Virus record (IMG/VR): IMGVR_UViG_3300036823_000136
Location: 1-61,394 of that record
Length of the DNA: 61,394 bases
Source of the DNA: a virus
Strand: one strand, 5' to 3'
Shown here: piece by piece, positions 1 to 7,891 of the stretch
How positions within the stretch are numbered: position 1 is the first letter of the stretch
Layout of the letters: each line of letters begins with the position of its first letter
The notes under the pieces: generated by a model
Seen by the model: the letters and a program-made list of their open reading frames with translations, nothing else
Told to the model about the DNA's origin: nothing
The model's database searches: none
Translations under genes and position numbers: made by a program

Positions 1-59
1 CCGGGACCAAGGACGACGAGAACCACACCCGGGCCGTATACCTGATCGCTCTGTCGTAG
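1..59 (+). CDS. C-terminal fragment of a rightward protein
   Basis: The frame starting at base 3 is open to a TAG at 57-59 and encodes a short tail ending in VYLIALS. It begins outside the window. It may be the end of the same small gene that starts at 61243 and runs off the right edge, if the molecule is circular. A direct join of last base to first base does not keep that frame, so either some bases are missing or these are two genes. Function is not recognisable. Confidence 0.55.
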   Translation, partial: GTKDDENHTRAVYLIALS

Positions 60-86
60 ATCTGTCGCGTTTGTGTCGCACCCAAG

Positions 87-119
87 CAGAAGGCCCCCGG
101 GGAGACCGGGGGCCTTCTG
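87..119. terminator. Bidirectional intrinsic terminator
   Basis: A perfect 14-bp inverted repeat (CAGAAGGCCCCCGG and its complement) with a 5-nt loop lies between the end of the rightward fragment and the end of the leftward operon that stops at 155. The position between convergent units suggests it terminates both. Confidence 0.85.
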
Positions 120-154
120 TCGTACCGGTTACTTCAACCTCCGACGCGATCATC

Positions 155-997
155 CTAGCTCGTCGGTGGCGCCGCGGTCGGTCGCGACGCCGGGTCGCAC
201 GCCGCATCTCCGGCGGCGCTCGTCGAGTCCGGCCCCGTCGAGTAGTGGACGACGGACTGGCACGCGCTGCCGTCCGCGGTCCACACGAACTCCTGGCCGG
301 TCACGCTCCGCCCGTCCGCACCTGGCACGCCCTGGTCGCCCTTCGCACCCGTGGCGCCCTTGCACGTGCCGTCGGCCTGGTCTCCGCAGTACGAGGCCAC
401 CTGAGCGCGCACCTGCTCGTCGGTGGCGTTCGCGCCCGGCTCCCCCTGATCACCTTTTGGGCCCTGGCACCGCTCGCTCCCACACACCGCGGTGACGGCG
501 GCGAGCACCTGCTCCGCGGTCGGCGCCGGGGCATCCTTCCCCGCGGCCGGGGGATGGGCGGCGTAGACCTGGGCCACCAGGTCCATCACCTCGTTGACGG
601 TGACGGCCTTGCCCGCGATCTGCGAGTTCACCAGGGCCACCACCTGGTCACGGTCCAGGCCGGTACCGCCGCCCACCACCGGCGCGGGCTCGCCCTGCAC
701 GGCCTGCTTCGCCTTGTCGACGGTCGTCGAGCACGCGTTCGGGATGGCGCGCAGGTCCGCCCCGAGCTGATCCTGGCGCTTGCACAGCTGGTCCAGGGTC
801 AGCACTGCGGGCGCCGTGTCCTGCTTCACCGCGGCGGTTTCGTTCTGCGCGGACTGGCCGGTCAGGATGACCGCGATGAACACGCCGGCCATCGACAGCA
901 AGGCTACGATCGCGATGACCGCGAGCACCACCGTCGAGGGCGGCCGCTTCTTGGCCGGCTGGTGGTCGGTCCGGGGAAGATCGTCGAGCACGGTCAT
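155..997 (-). CDS. Membrane-anchored protein with collagen-like triplets
   Basis: The 280-residue protein has a charged N-terminus, one transmembrane segment at about residues 23-46 and a long extracytoplasmic part. Two short Gly-X-Y stretches (GPKGDQGEPGAN and GATGAKGDQGVPGADG) lie near residues 180-230, with paired cysteines around them. It ends the portal/protease operon, its ATG overlapping the TGA of the gene upstream. Collagen-like segments are common in phage surface and tail proteins, but the N-terminal anchor points to the host membrane. The exact role is unknown. Confidence 0.85.
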   Translation of the reverse strand: MTVLDDLPRTDHQPAKKRPPSTVVLAVIAIVALLSMAGVFIAVILTGQSAQNETAAVKQDTAPAVLTLDQLCKRQDQLGADLRAIPNACSTTVDKAKQAVQGEPAPVVGGGTGLDRDQVVALVNSQIAGKAVTVNEVMDLVAQVYAAHPPAAGKDAPAPTAEQVLAAVTAVCGSERCQGPKGDQGEPGANATDEQVRAQVASYCGDQADGTCKGATGAKGDQGVPGADGRSVTGQEFVWTADGSACQSVVHYSTGPDSTSAAGDAACDPASRPTAAPPTS

Positions 998-1326
998 TTC
1001 GCGTCACCCTGCTTTAGCTTCTGGGCGATCTCCAGCAGATGCTCCAGCTCACGGTTGTCCGAGGTCGAGACTTGCCCGCGGAGGTAGTCCACGGTGGCCT
1101 GGGTCGGCAGCGGCGGCCACGCGGGGTCCTGGTCCCAGCCGTTCGTGGCGGCCAGGCGGCGGACCCGATGACTCCACTGGAGCATGACGATACCCAGCTC
1201 GGCGGTCTCTCGGGCGTCGATGGCCTCCTTGTCCTTGCGCCGGGAGCGCAAGGCGAAGGCGCCGATCACATAAGTGACCACGGTGAGGGTGATCGAGCCC
1301 AGGCCACCCAGAAGCGCCAGGTTCAC
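994..1326 (-). CDS. Small membrane protein, one TM, helical tail
   Basis: The GTG at 1326 overlaps the preceding stop (GTGA) and gives a 110-residue protein starting MNLALLGGLG. There is one hydrophobic segment at residues 3-25, then a basic patch (RSRRKDKE) and a mostly helical cytoplasmic part. No family is recognised. Its place among two other membrane genes at the end of a late operon would suit a lysis accessory or envelope protein, but this is inference only. Confidence 0.8.
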   Translation of the reverse strand: MNLALLGGLGSITLTVVTYVIGAFALRSRRKDKEAIDARETAELGIVMLQWSHRVRRLAATNGWDQDPAWPPLPTQATVDYLRGQVSTSDNRELEHLLEIAQKLKQGDAK

Positions 1327-1733
1327 CGGTCCCCCTTCGGTTTCACGTCGCGCGAGTAGCTCGCGGCCAAGATCCAATGGACGGCGGCCAGCGAGCAGCA
1401 CACCACCGGGAGAATGTGCGTTCCCCCATTGGCCCAGGCCCCGACCTCCAGCACGAACGCGAAACCGAACCAGGCTGATCCAGTCGCGAGGTGAGCGAGG
1501 TGCAAGAGCTTGCGCGTCCACAGCGCGGAGACAAGGAACAGGCCGGTCAGCCCGAACCAGATGATCCAGATGGGCCCGACGGCCGCGAGCTGGAGCACCA
1601 CCTTCGTGGTGAGCGGGTTACGCGGGTAGGCCAGGCCGGGGAAGACGTTCATGACCGCCACGACCAGCTGGCCGACGGTCAGCGCCAGGGATTGCTGCCA
1701 GCGACCGGCGATGTACGGATGCGTGCCGACCAC
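1323..1733 (-). CDS. Four-TM membrane protein (holin-like topology)
   Basis: Read from GTG at 1733, this is about 136 residues with four hydrophobic segments (VGQLVVAVMNVF, VVLQLAAVGPIWIIWFGL, SAWFGFAFVLEVG, VVCCSLAAVHWILAA). The open frame extends further upstream into the previous gene, but GTG 1733 follows that gene's TAA at 1744. Size and topology would fit a holin or a phage envelope protein. It is not beside the endolysin, which lies at 28.5 kb, so a holin role is uncertain. Confidence 0.8.
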   Translation of the reverse strand: MVGTHPYIAGRWQQSLALTVGQLVVAVMNVFPGLAYPRNPLTTKVVLQLAAVGPIWIIWFGLTGLFLVSALWTRKLLHLAHLATGSAWFGFAFVLEVGAWANGGTHILPVVCCSLAAVHWILAASYSRDVKPKGDR

Positions 1734-1743
1734 GTCAGCCCCC

Positions 1744-2025
1744 TTATTTCGCGTGGGCTCTGGCCTTCTTCGCTTCCCAGTCGGCAACCGCGGCGCAAGC
1801 CTCCGCCCGCGATCCGGCGTTGACGTTCTGCTTGCCCGGGAAGTTCGTGTCCCCCGTCGCGCACATGCGCTTCACGACGTTGACCGCGGTGGCGATGGCG
1901 CGCGAGGTGGGCATGCCCTTCTCCTCCAAGTGGACCTTGATCCGCTTGATGAAGCTGGGCAACCCGCCCACGTCGTCGACCCAGTTGAACTCGGTCAGCC
2001 CGCCGTCCCACTCGAAGCCGGCGGG
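1744..2025 (-). CDS. Out-of-frame C-terminal extension of the capsid protease (-1 frame)
   Basis: From base 2025 the -1 frame of the protease gene stays open to TAA at 1744 and reads as protein (AGFEWDGGLTEFNWVDDVGG, then LPSFIKRIKVHLEEKG, then NAGSRAEACAAVADWEAKK). The only internal start is a GTG at 1971 with no ribosome-binding site. The 0-frame protease stops at 1995. The simplest reading is that this domain is translated by -1 frameshifting at the CCCTTTC heptamer. A separate GTG-started 75-residue protein or a sequencing error are the alternatives. Confidence 0.7.
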   Translation of the reverse strand, partial: PAGFEWDGGLTEFNWVDDVGGLPSFIKRIKVHLEEKGMPTSRAIATAVNVVKRMCATGDTNFPGKQNVNAGSRAEACAAVADWEAKKARAHAK

Positions 2026-4187
2026 AAAGGGCGCACCACCTCGTCGAGCAGGCCCCCCTGGATGATCTCCAGGCTCAGCCGCTCCTGCTCGGCAGCGAGC
2101 TTGTCCGGCTCGCCCTCCGGAGACCGCGCCCAGTCGCCCAGGAGGTTGCTCAGCTCCGCGGCGACCATCTTCGCGAAGGCCTTCAGGTCCATGCCGTCCG
2201 GCCCGAACTCCGCGGCGGGACGGGTGGCACCGGCCGCGACGAGTGCGACCTGGCCAACGCCGGACGCGACGCGAGCCCGCGGCACCGGGTAGCCGGGCAC
2301 GTTGACCGCGAGCACGCCCACCATCTCCAGGCGACCGCCCACTCCGCGCCAGTCGCCGGACGGCGGCGCGGCCATCAGCTTCGTCAGGTCGACCTCGGAC
2401 AGCTCGGGGCGCACGCGACCGGCCACCCAGATTCCGTGCCGATCCTCGCCCGCGGCCAGGTCGGCGGCCACGGTGCCGGTGTTGTCGTAGTGGCTGGTCG
2501 TCTCGTCCACGCTCGCGGAGAGGCTGGCGTGGCCGGTGTTCATGGTCAGGTGCCCCACGCCCACGGTGCGCACCTCATCGCCATCGGCCACGCGCATCGC
2601 GCCCGTGTTGAAGTAGGCGTAGTCGGATGCCGACTTCGGCGGCGGCGTGCAGCGCTTGGACACGCCGATGTGGCAGGTGTTCCAGGTGGCGATGTGGCCG
2701 AACACGCGGCCGTCGTCGGTGAAGGTCAGCGGCGTGGGCTCGCTCAGTTCGGGGTCGGTGAACCAGTCGAGCGGCGGCAGGTCGGCCAGGCCCTTCTTCT
2801 TCAGGAACGCCGGCTTGCCCTTCTTCTTCGTGCCGTCCGGGTTCTCGTCCGCCTCGTCGGCGCCACCGTCCGCGGCGTCCTCGGGATCGGCCTTCTTCTT
2901 CTTGGCGTTCTTCAGGAACGCGGGCGGCAGCGCCATCTCACCGGCCAGGCACGGAGAGCAGGTGTCGCCGTACTCGGGAATGGCGATGGACGCGGTGACC
3001 GCCTGGACGCCGTGCTGGAGCAGGTACGCCGCGAGGCCCTCGGGCGTGCGCTGGTCCTCCGGCACCTCGTCGTCGGCAGCGATGGTCGGCCGCTCACCGT
3101 CGATCTCCACGTAGCCATCGGGGAAGGCGGGGATGGCGCACAGCGTGGTGGCCGCGATCTTGGCGTTCGAGACGGTGACGCGGTGGGACTCGGTACCGTC
3201 CTCGGCGTAGGTCACGTCGTCGGTGAAATCGCCCTCGGACAGGTCCACCGAGTTGCCGGTGAGGTATCCGCGCCGGGCGTAGTCGCCGCCCTTGCTGTCG
3301 CCGTCGACCTCACCGCGGCCCTGCCACACGAAGGTGCCTTTCGGCAGCGGCTCACCGGTCTGCTTGGAGACGAACTCCTCGCCGGGGATCTTCCACAGCT
3401 CATTGATCTTGCCGACGACTTCGGCGCCGCTGTGGCCGCCGTTGCCCGTGTTGACCGTCTGGGCGAACACGCTCAGCGGCGGCTGGCGGAACTCGATGGT
3501 GCCGGGCTCCAGGTAGCGCCCGTCGGCGGTCTCCATGCCCTCCACGGCGAGGCACGGCCAGAACGCCGGCAGCCCCTGGGTAGCGGCCTCGCGGTCCTTC
3601 GTGGCTTCGGCCATCTCGGTCACTCCTTCGGTGGCGTAGACGCTGTCGTGATCGTCGTTCGCGATCAGCGGGTAATCGAAGTGCTGCCCGCCCAGCGCGA
3701 GCCGGATCGTGGAGAACGATGCTTCTCCGTCGGCCGTCGGCAGCACGCCCGGGTCCAGGTCGAACCCGGCGGTGATGTGCGGGAGATACGGCTCGTGCTG
3801 CTCGGGATAGAGCGCGCCCAGCGTGTCGGCCGCGAGCCCGGCGGCGCGGCCAGCCAGCATGTCGAGCTGGTCGTCCTCGTCACCGTCATGGTCACCGGGC
3901 TGGAGCGCGGTCACCGTGGCGGGCTTGAAGGCGCCGGTGGGCCCGCCGTCGCGATTCCAGATGGCGGTACCGAGGATGCGCACCGAGAGTGGCCCGCGGT
4001 TGAGCGCGAGCGCGGCCACCTGGCTCTTGAGTATGTCGACCATGACCGGCGGCAGGTCGGCCACGTCGTCACCGAGGAAGCACAGCGTGCAGTGGATCTC
4101 GCTGGCCGGGTCACCGCCGGGCACCGTGTAGCGGCCGGGGTTGTCTGGGATCAGGGCGATCATGCCGCCGGTCTGCACGTCATCCAC
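1995..4187 (-). CDS. Capsid maturation protease fused to an N-terminal 2H-phosphoesterase-like domain
   Basis: This 730-residue protein starts at GTG 4187. Residues about 10-165 carry two H-x-T motifs (EIHCTLCFLGD and LPHITAGFDL) spaced as in 2H phosphoesterase/RNA-ligase-like proteins. The middle part resembles phage prohead proteases, followed by a lysine/glutamate-rich linker (AKKKKADPEDAADGG). The C-terminal third has the actinophage capsid protease signature (FGHIATWNTCHIG, HYDNTGTVAADLAAGEDRHG, GDWRGVGGRLEMVGVLAVNV). It lies downstream of the portal, as expected. The protein is unusually long, and an extra domain may be added by the -1 frameshift near its end. Confidence 0.88.
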   Translation of the reverse strand: MDDVQTGGMIALIPDNPGRYTVPGGDPASEIHCTLCFLGDDVADLPPVMVDILKSQVAALALNRGPLSVRILGTAIWNRDGGPTGAFKPATVTALQPGDHDGDEDDQLDMLAGRAAGLAADTLGALYPEQHEPYLPHITAGFDLDPGVLPTADGEASFSTIRLALGGQHFDYPLIANDDHDSVYATEGVTEMAEATKDREAATQGLPAFWPCLAVEGMETADGRYLEPGTIEFRQPPLSVFAQTVNTGNGGHSGAEVVGKINELWKIPGEEFVSKQTGEPLPKGTFVWQGRGEVDGDSKGGDYARRGYLTGNSVDLSEGDFTDDVTYAEDGTESHRVTVSNAKIAATTLCAIPAFPDGYVEIDGERPTIAADDEVPEDQRTPEGLAAYLLQHGVQAVTASIAIPEYGDTCSPCLAGEMALPPAFLKNAKKKKADPEDAADGGADEADENPDGTKKKGKPAFLKKKGLADLPPLDWFTDPELSEPTPLTFTDDGRVFGHIATWNTCHIGVSKRCTPPPKSASDYAYFNTGAMRVADGDEVRTVGVGHLTMNTGHASLSASVDETTSHYDNTGTVAADLAAGEDRHGIWVAGRVRPELSEVDLTKLMAAPPSGDWRGVGGRLEMVGVLAVNVPGYPVPRARVASGVGQVALVAAGATRPAAEFGPDGMDLKAFAKMVAAELSNLLGDWARSPEGEPDKLAAEQERLSLEIIQGGLLDEVVRPFPPASSGTAG
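2025..2031 (-). promoter_or_regulatory. Candidate -1 ribosomal frameshift heptamer CCCTTTC
   Basis: On the minus strand the protease codons read CGC CCT TTC. The heptamer C-CCT-TTC has the canonical X-XXY-YYZ form and can re-pair as CCC TTT. A short inverted repeat (CCCGCC ... GGCGGG) begins at the last base of the heptamer, so its spacing is not the textbook 5-8 nt. The 0-frame stop is 11 codons downstream, and the -1 frame is open far beyond it. Confidence 0.6.
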
Positions 4188-4425
4188 GGCATGCCTCCAT
4201 CAGGTGCCAGGTGCCGCCGGTGCGCATGTCGTCCGACCGCGCCACGTTCTCGTTGAAGAAGAGGCCGGAGGGGTTGAGCACGCACAGCGAAGCGCGCATC
4301 GGCGTGATGCCGTCGAACCCGCCTTCGCTGGTGATCTCGGTGACGACGGCCGCGCGGCACTGGCTGGTGTACTCGCCGCCCGGTGTGCCGTAGCTGACGT
4401 AGTGGACCATGTCGCCGATCTTCAT
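4180..4425 (-). CDS. Small conserved-looking protein between portal and protease
   Basis: The 81-residue protein starts at ATG 4425 behind a GGGAGG ribosome-binding site and reads MKIGDMVHYVSYGTPGG. It is predicted soluble and beta-rich, with an opening like small SH3-like or KOW-like phage proteins (KIGDMVHYV). Its stop overlaps the start region of the protease, so the two are translationally coupled. No function can be named. Confidence 0.8.
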   Translation of the reverse strand: MKIGDMVHYVSYGTPGGEYTSQCRAAVVTEITSEGGFDGITPMRASLCVLNPSGLFFNENVARSDDMRTGGTWHLMEACRG

Positions 4426-4736
4426 GCTTCCTCCCAGCGTCCGTTGCGCACGAAGCCGTGACGGCCACAGGAGCACAGGATCGACGGCTCGACGTGAAGT
4501 GGATCAAGTGAGTGCAGCGTCCACCTTGCACCCGAACTACTGCCCGGTTCGCCGAAGGTCACCGTCCCCGCGCACGGCTCGCCGACGGGGGTGTGGTCTC
4601 CGCCCGCGGCGGGGTGGATGTGGAAGAAGCCGGCCTTCTCGACCTCGCCAGCCCGGAAGATCCGCGCGAAGTGGCCGTCACCCAAATCGATCGCACCTTC
4701 GCCCAGGAGATCGAGCAGGTAGTCCGTATCACTCAC
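4422..4736 (-). CDS. Small cysteine/histidine protein, DUF6527-like
   Basis: GTG 4736 overlaps the portal stop (GTGA). The 104-residue product begins MSDTDYLLDLLG and ends with LCSCGRHGFVRNGRW, a pattern I associate with small DUF6527-type phage proteins. It also has an acidic middle with FFHIHPAAGG. The C-x-C-x2-H cluster may bind a metal. The family name is from memory and is tentative. Confidence 0.75.
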   Translation of the reverse strand: MSDTDYLLDLLGEGAIDLGDGHFARIFRAGEVEKAGFFHIHPAAGGDHTPVGEPCAGTVTFGEPGSSSGARWTLHSLDPLHVEPSILCSCGRHGFVRNGRWEEA

Positions 4737-7351
4737 CGGGGTGCCCTTCGCTCGATCCAAGCTCGCTGGACCTCGACGATACGGTCCCGCTCCGCAGTGG
4801 CGCGCTGGCTCCACGTGCCCGTCCGGCCAGCCGCTTCGTCGAGCCCGGCGAGCACGCGCTCGTGGTGCGCCGCCGGTGAATCCGGCAGGTCGGCCATCAG
4901 CGCGATGTCGTCGGCATCGTCCAGCGCCCAGGCGTAGACGGTGTCGCACATGCAGCCCGCGTGGTCGCCGGGCTTGAGGTGCGTCCCTACCCATTCGGCC
5001 GCTGGCGGGGAGATCAGGGCCGGGTCCTCGAACCCCTCGAACTTGCGGCCGGCCAGGTTCAGGTGAGGCTCGAAGGCGTTGGACCTCGGCGTGATGCCGT
5101 AGCGCCAGGTGAACCCGATCCGCTCCGCGTGGGTGTCAACGGCGCGGAGCAGGTCGCCGCCCAGCGCGATCCCGCCCGGCCCGGCGTGCGGCCCGCCGAT
5201 TTCGGCCAGCGCTTCGCGGATGTCGCCCGGCAGGATCACCGAGTCCGGCACCTCGCCGCGGAGCTGGTCGCCGTGACGGCCGTACATGGCGTCCGTGGCG
5301 CGCGAGCGGAGCGTGCCTTCGAGCTTCTTCCAGGCCGCGGGGATGCGGTCGGTCATGGCCTGGGTGAGCGCGGCCACTGCGGTGAGCGGCAGGCCGACCA
5401 TGCCGGCGACGGTCTTCACCGAGGCCTTGATCGTGGCCGCCGACCACTGCGCGAACTTGCTGGCCAGGTAGGAGAACGCCAGCGTGAGCAGCACGTCCTC
5501 GGTGAGCCCCAGCTCGGTGACGCGCACCTGGCCCAGCGTCCGGCCGGCCAGCGCGGGCGGCACGTCCTTCAGCTCCGCGGCCAGGGCGGTGAACTTCCGG
5601 CCCTGGACCTGGGCCTTGATCTTGGCGCCCGCCTTCTCCAGGGCCCGCTGGAGGTCAGCTTCAGCGGTCGCCCGGATGCGCTCGATGAGGTCGTGATCGA
5701 GGTCGGCCAGCCGATCACCCGTGATGATCTTTACTGAATCGAGTACTCCCTGCGAACCTGCCGCACTTGCGACCCTGGCGCCGGGCGGTGCCGCCTGTGG
5801 AGTTCCCTGGGGCGGCGCGGCCTGACCTGGGCCGACCTGCTTGACCGGCGCGGAGGTGATGACCGGCGGCGTGCCGGGCACGGCGGGCGGCTGGATCGGG
5901 TTGCCGTTGGAGTCCAGGATGCGATCGTTGTTCGGGATGATCGCCTTCACCCCGAGGATCTCCGCGGCGATCTGGGTCAGTGTGTTCGGGTCCGGCCTCG
6001 TCGCCTTGATCATCATGATCTGCTGGAGGTCTTCTTCCTGCGGGGCGTCGTCCTCGCCGAAGCCCTTCGCCGTGCGGTAGGCCTTGAAGCTGATGGCGCC
6101 CCGGTCCATCGCCTGGTCAGCGTCCTGTGAACGGTTCGCGTTCTCCGTCAGGTTGCCCGCGGCGTACCACAGGCGGACGCTCTTGGCCTCCTCCTTGGTC
6201 AGCCCGTAGCCGCCGTCGTCCACCGACAGCATCAGCATGCGGCGGAACCAGGAGTTCGTCAGCGAGTCGACGATCAGCCGGCACGTGGGCTCAAGGTGGT
6301 TCTTGAAGGCCTGGGCATCGATCAGCCACGCCGTCCAGTGGTTCGCGTCCTGGATGCCCCGCATGGCCTGACTCGGCAGGTCGATGCTGTCGCCGACGCG
6401 GTCCAGGTTGCGCGACAGCCGGTTCATCAGCTCGTCGTCGGTCTCCCGGACGAACGGAATGTGCCTGATTTCCTTACCGTCCTCAGCCTCACCCTGGATC
6501 AGGATCGGCACCACGGCGGACGGGTGGCCCTCGTTGTTGATCGGCTGAGTCGCGGCCGTGGTGAAGCCGGACAGGAAGGAGTCGTTCTCCGGGGTCGCGG
6601 TGGGCTCGCCGTCGCGGACCATCGAGCAGCCCGACGGGATGAACAGAATGCCGTTCGAGGCAATGCGGCTCAGGCTCGCGGCCCGGATCTCCCGGCCGGC
6701 CAGCACGATCTCCTCGCACACGTCGAGCAGAGCCCGGAGCGCGGAGTCGGCCAGCTCGTCGTACTCGGGGTGCGGAACCCACAGCCGGATGAGGACTTCG
6801 CCGGAGTCCGGCTTCACCTCGCGGGCGCCGCGGCCCGGAACCTCGATGATCCCCAGTCCCCCGCCGACGGACGGCACGACCTCGCTCGTCGAGCGCACTG
6901 TCCATCGCTCGTCGCCGAAATGGTCCTTGCGCATGTGCAGCCAGCACTCGCCGGCCACGTCGAACCCCTGGACCATCCGGCCGATGAAGCCGTAGCCGTC
7001 CTCCCAGGGAAGCCGCTGGGCACAGTCCACAGCGGCGGCGGCGATGCGCTCATCGACGTAGGCGTGGCCGTCTTCGTCCTTGTCCTGGTCCGGCTCGCCA
7101 GTGAGCACCTTGGGCTCGTCGGCATCCGGCACGACGGCCGCCGCGGTGAACTGGACCTTGGCGATGAGCTGACCCTTCATCCGCAGGGCGCCGCCCAGCT
7201 CGCCGATCGAGTTCCGGTAGTTCCAGGCGAGTGCCTGCCAGGCCATGCGGGTGGCGGAAAGGGTGGCGATGGTCTCCCGGTCGTGCAGGTCGATGACCCG
7301 CCCGGACGCGGTGATGGGCGTCCGGTCCTTGCGTCGACTCCAGAGAGGCAT
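4733..7351 (-). CDS. Portal protein fused to a MuF-like minor head domain
   Basis: The 872-residue protein carries a portal-type core in the first 480 residues (WQALAWNYRNSIGELGG, FVRETDDELMNRLSRNLDRV, MRGIQDANHWTAWLIDAQAF). A proline/alanine-rich linker (PVKQVGPGQAAPPQGTPQ) leads to a C-terminal part resembling phage Mu gpF minor head proteins (EPHLNLAGRKFEGFEDP, GTHLKPGDHAGCMCDTVYAW). Portals are usually about 450-550 residues, so this is a true fusion with no internal stop. It sits about 45 kb from the capsid gene on this map, an unusual separation. Confidence 0.9.
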   Translation of the reverse strand: MPLWSRRKDRTPITASGRVIDLHDRETIATLSATRMAWQALAWNYRNSIGELGGALRMKGQLIAKVQFTAAAVVPDADEPKVLTGEPDQDKDEDGHAYVDERIAAAAVDCAQRLPWEDGYGFIGRMVQGFDVAGECWLHMRKDHFGDERWTVRSTSEVVPSVGGGLGIIEVPGRGAREVKPDSGEVLIRLWVPHPEYDELADSALRALLDVCEEIVLAGREIRAASLSRIASNGILFIPSGCSMVRDGEPTATPENDSFLSGFTTAATQPINNEGHPSAVVPILIQGEAEDGKEIRHIPFVRETDDELMNRLSRNLDRVGDSIDLPSQAMRGIQDANHWTAWLIDAQAFKNHLEPTCRLIVDSLTNSWFRRMLMLSVDDGGYGLTKEEAKSVRLWYAAGNLTENANRSQDADQAMDRGAISFKAYRTAKGFGEDDAPQEEDLQQIMMIKATRPDPNTLTQIAAEILGVKAIIPNNDRILDSNGNPIQPPAVPGTPPVITSAPVKQVGPGQAAPPQGTPQAAPPGARVASAAGSQGVLDSVKIITGDRLADLDHDLIERIRATAEADLQRALEKAGAKIKAQVQGRKFTALAAELKDVPPALAGRTLGQVRVTELGLTEDVLLTLAFSYLASKFAQWSAATIKASVKTVAGMVGLPLTAVAALTQAMTDRIPAAWKKLEGTLRSRATDAMYGRHGDQLRGEVPDSVILPGDIREALAEIGGPHAGPGGIALGGDLLRAVDTHAERIGFTWRYGITPRSNAFEPHLNLAGRKFEGFEDPALISPPAAEWVGTHLKPGDHAGCMCDTVYAWALDDADDIALMADLPDSPAAHHERVLAGLDEAAGRTGTWSQRATAERDRIVEVQRAWIERRAPR

Positions 7352-7358
7352 TTAACGA

Positions 7359-7655
7359 TCACTCCCTAGTGTCAGCGTGTTCCATCCGATCCACCAGGCC
7401 CGTGATCACCCCGGCTCCAGCTGAGGATGCCAGACCGGCGGCGGCGATGCCCCAGATGCGCGGGGCCACGGCGCGGGCAATCGCGACGCCCATCCCGACC
7501 CAGATGCTCAGGCACCAGGGGCACGTGATCAGCTCCGCGGCCTTGCGATCCCCGTACTTGATGATCAAGTCCTCGCGCTGCTTCTCGAAGATCGTGTCCG
7601 TCTGGAGCAGGCGCACGAGCCGGTACGTGGCGGCGAGGTCTACAGCCAGTTCCAC
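7359..7655 (-). CDS. DUF1360-like membrane protein
   Basis: Starting at GTG 7655, this 98-residue protein has an N-terminal amphipathic part (RLVRLLQTDTIFEKQR), the DUF1360 signature ELITCPWCLSIWVGMGV and two hydrophobic segments. DUF1360 proteins are small bacterial and phage membrane proteins of unknown function. Its start overlaps the end of the gene upstream. Confidence 0.82.
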   Translation of the reverse strand: MELAVDLAATYRLVRLLQTDTIFEKQREDLIIKYGDRKAAELITCPWCLSIWVGMGVAIARAVAPRIWGIAAAGLASSAGAGVITGLVDRMEHADTRE

Positions 7656-7768
7656 GCCTGCACCGCCCCGATGATCAGGAGCACGAAGGTCATGCCCAGG
7701 ATGAAGCCGGTCCAGCCGGCCCGCCGGATGGCGGTGTCCTCGTCCACCTCGCGTCTGTGGCCACCCAC
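7640..7768 (-). CDS. 42-residue single-TM protein
   Basis: GTG 7768 is preceded by GGGAG at suitable spacing. The product begins MGGHRREVDEDTAIRRAG and continues with one strong transmembrane segment (FILGMTFVLLIIGAVQAW). It lies in a run of three tiny membrane genes, overlapping the next gene by 16 bases. Likely a phage membrane effector or holin-like helper; no family recognised. Confidence 0.75.
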   Translation of the reverse strand: MGGHRREVDEDTAIRRAGWTGFILGMTFVLLIIGAVQAWNWL

Positions 7769-7774
7769 GCATGA

Positions 7775-7891
7775 TCATCTCCCGTCGTTCTTGCGCTTGC
7801 CGACGATCCCCATGACCCAGCCGGAGTACAGCCACAGGCCGATGGTGAGCACGGCAAAGGCGACGAACCCGACCCACGTCCCGGCGCTCAC
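7775..7891 (-). CDS. 38-residue single-TM protein
   Basis: GTG 7891 overlaps the stop of the SLOG-family gene (GTGA). The product starts MSAGTWVGFVAFAVLTIG, has one transmembrane helix and a short basic tail (GKRKNDGR). It is coupled to its neighbours by overlap and short spacing. Function unknown. Confidence 0.75.
   Translation of the reverse strand: MSAGTWVGFVAFAVLTIGLWLYSGWVMGIVGKRKNDGR

Noticed and set aside
1323-1733. Firm holin call for the four-TM protein
   Set aside because: It is far from the endolysin, and a better placed holin candidate lies at 28113.
2436-4256. 606-codon rightward open frame opposite the protease gene
   Set aside because: It is rich in Arg/Gly/His/Val/Leu without domain-like structure and is the antisense shadow of a recognised gene.
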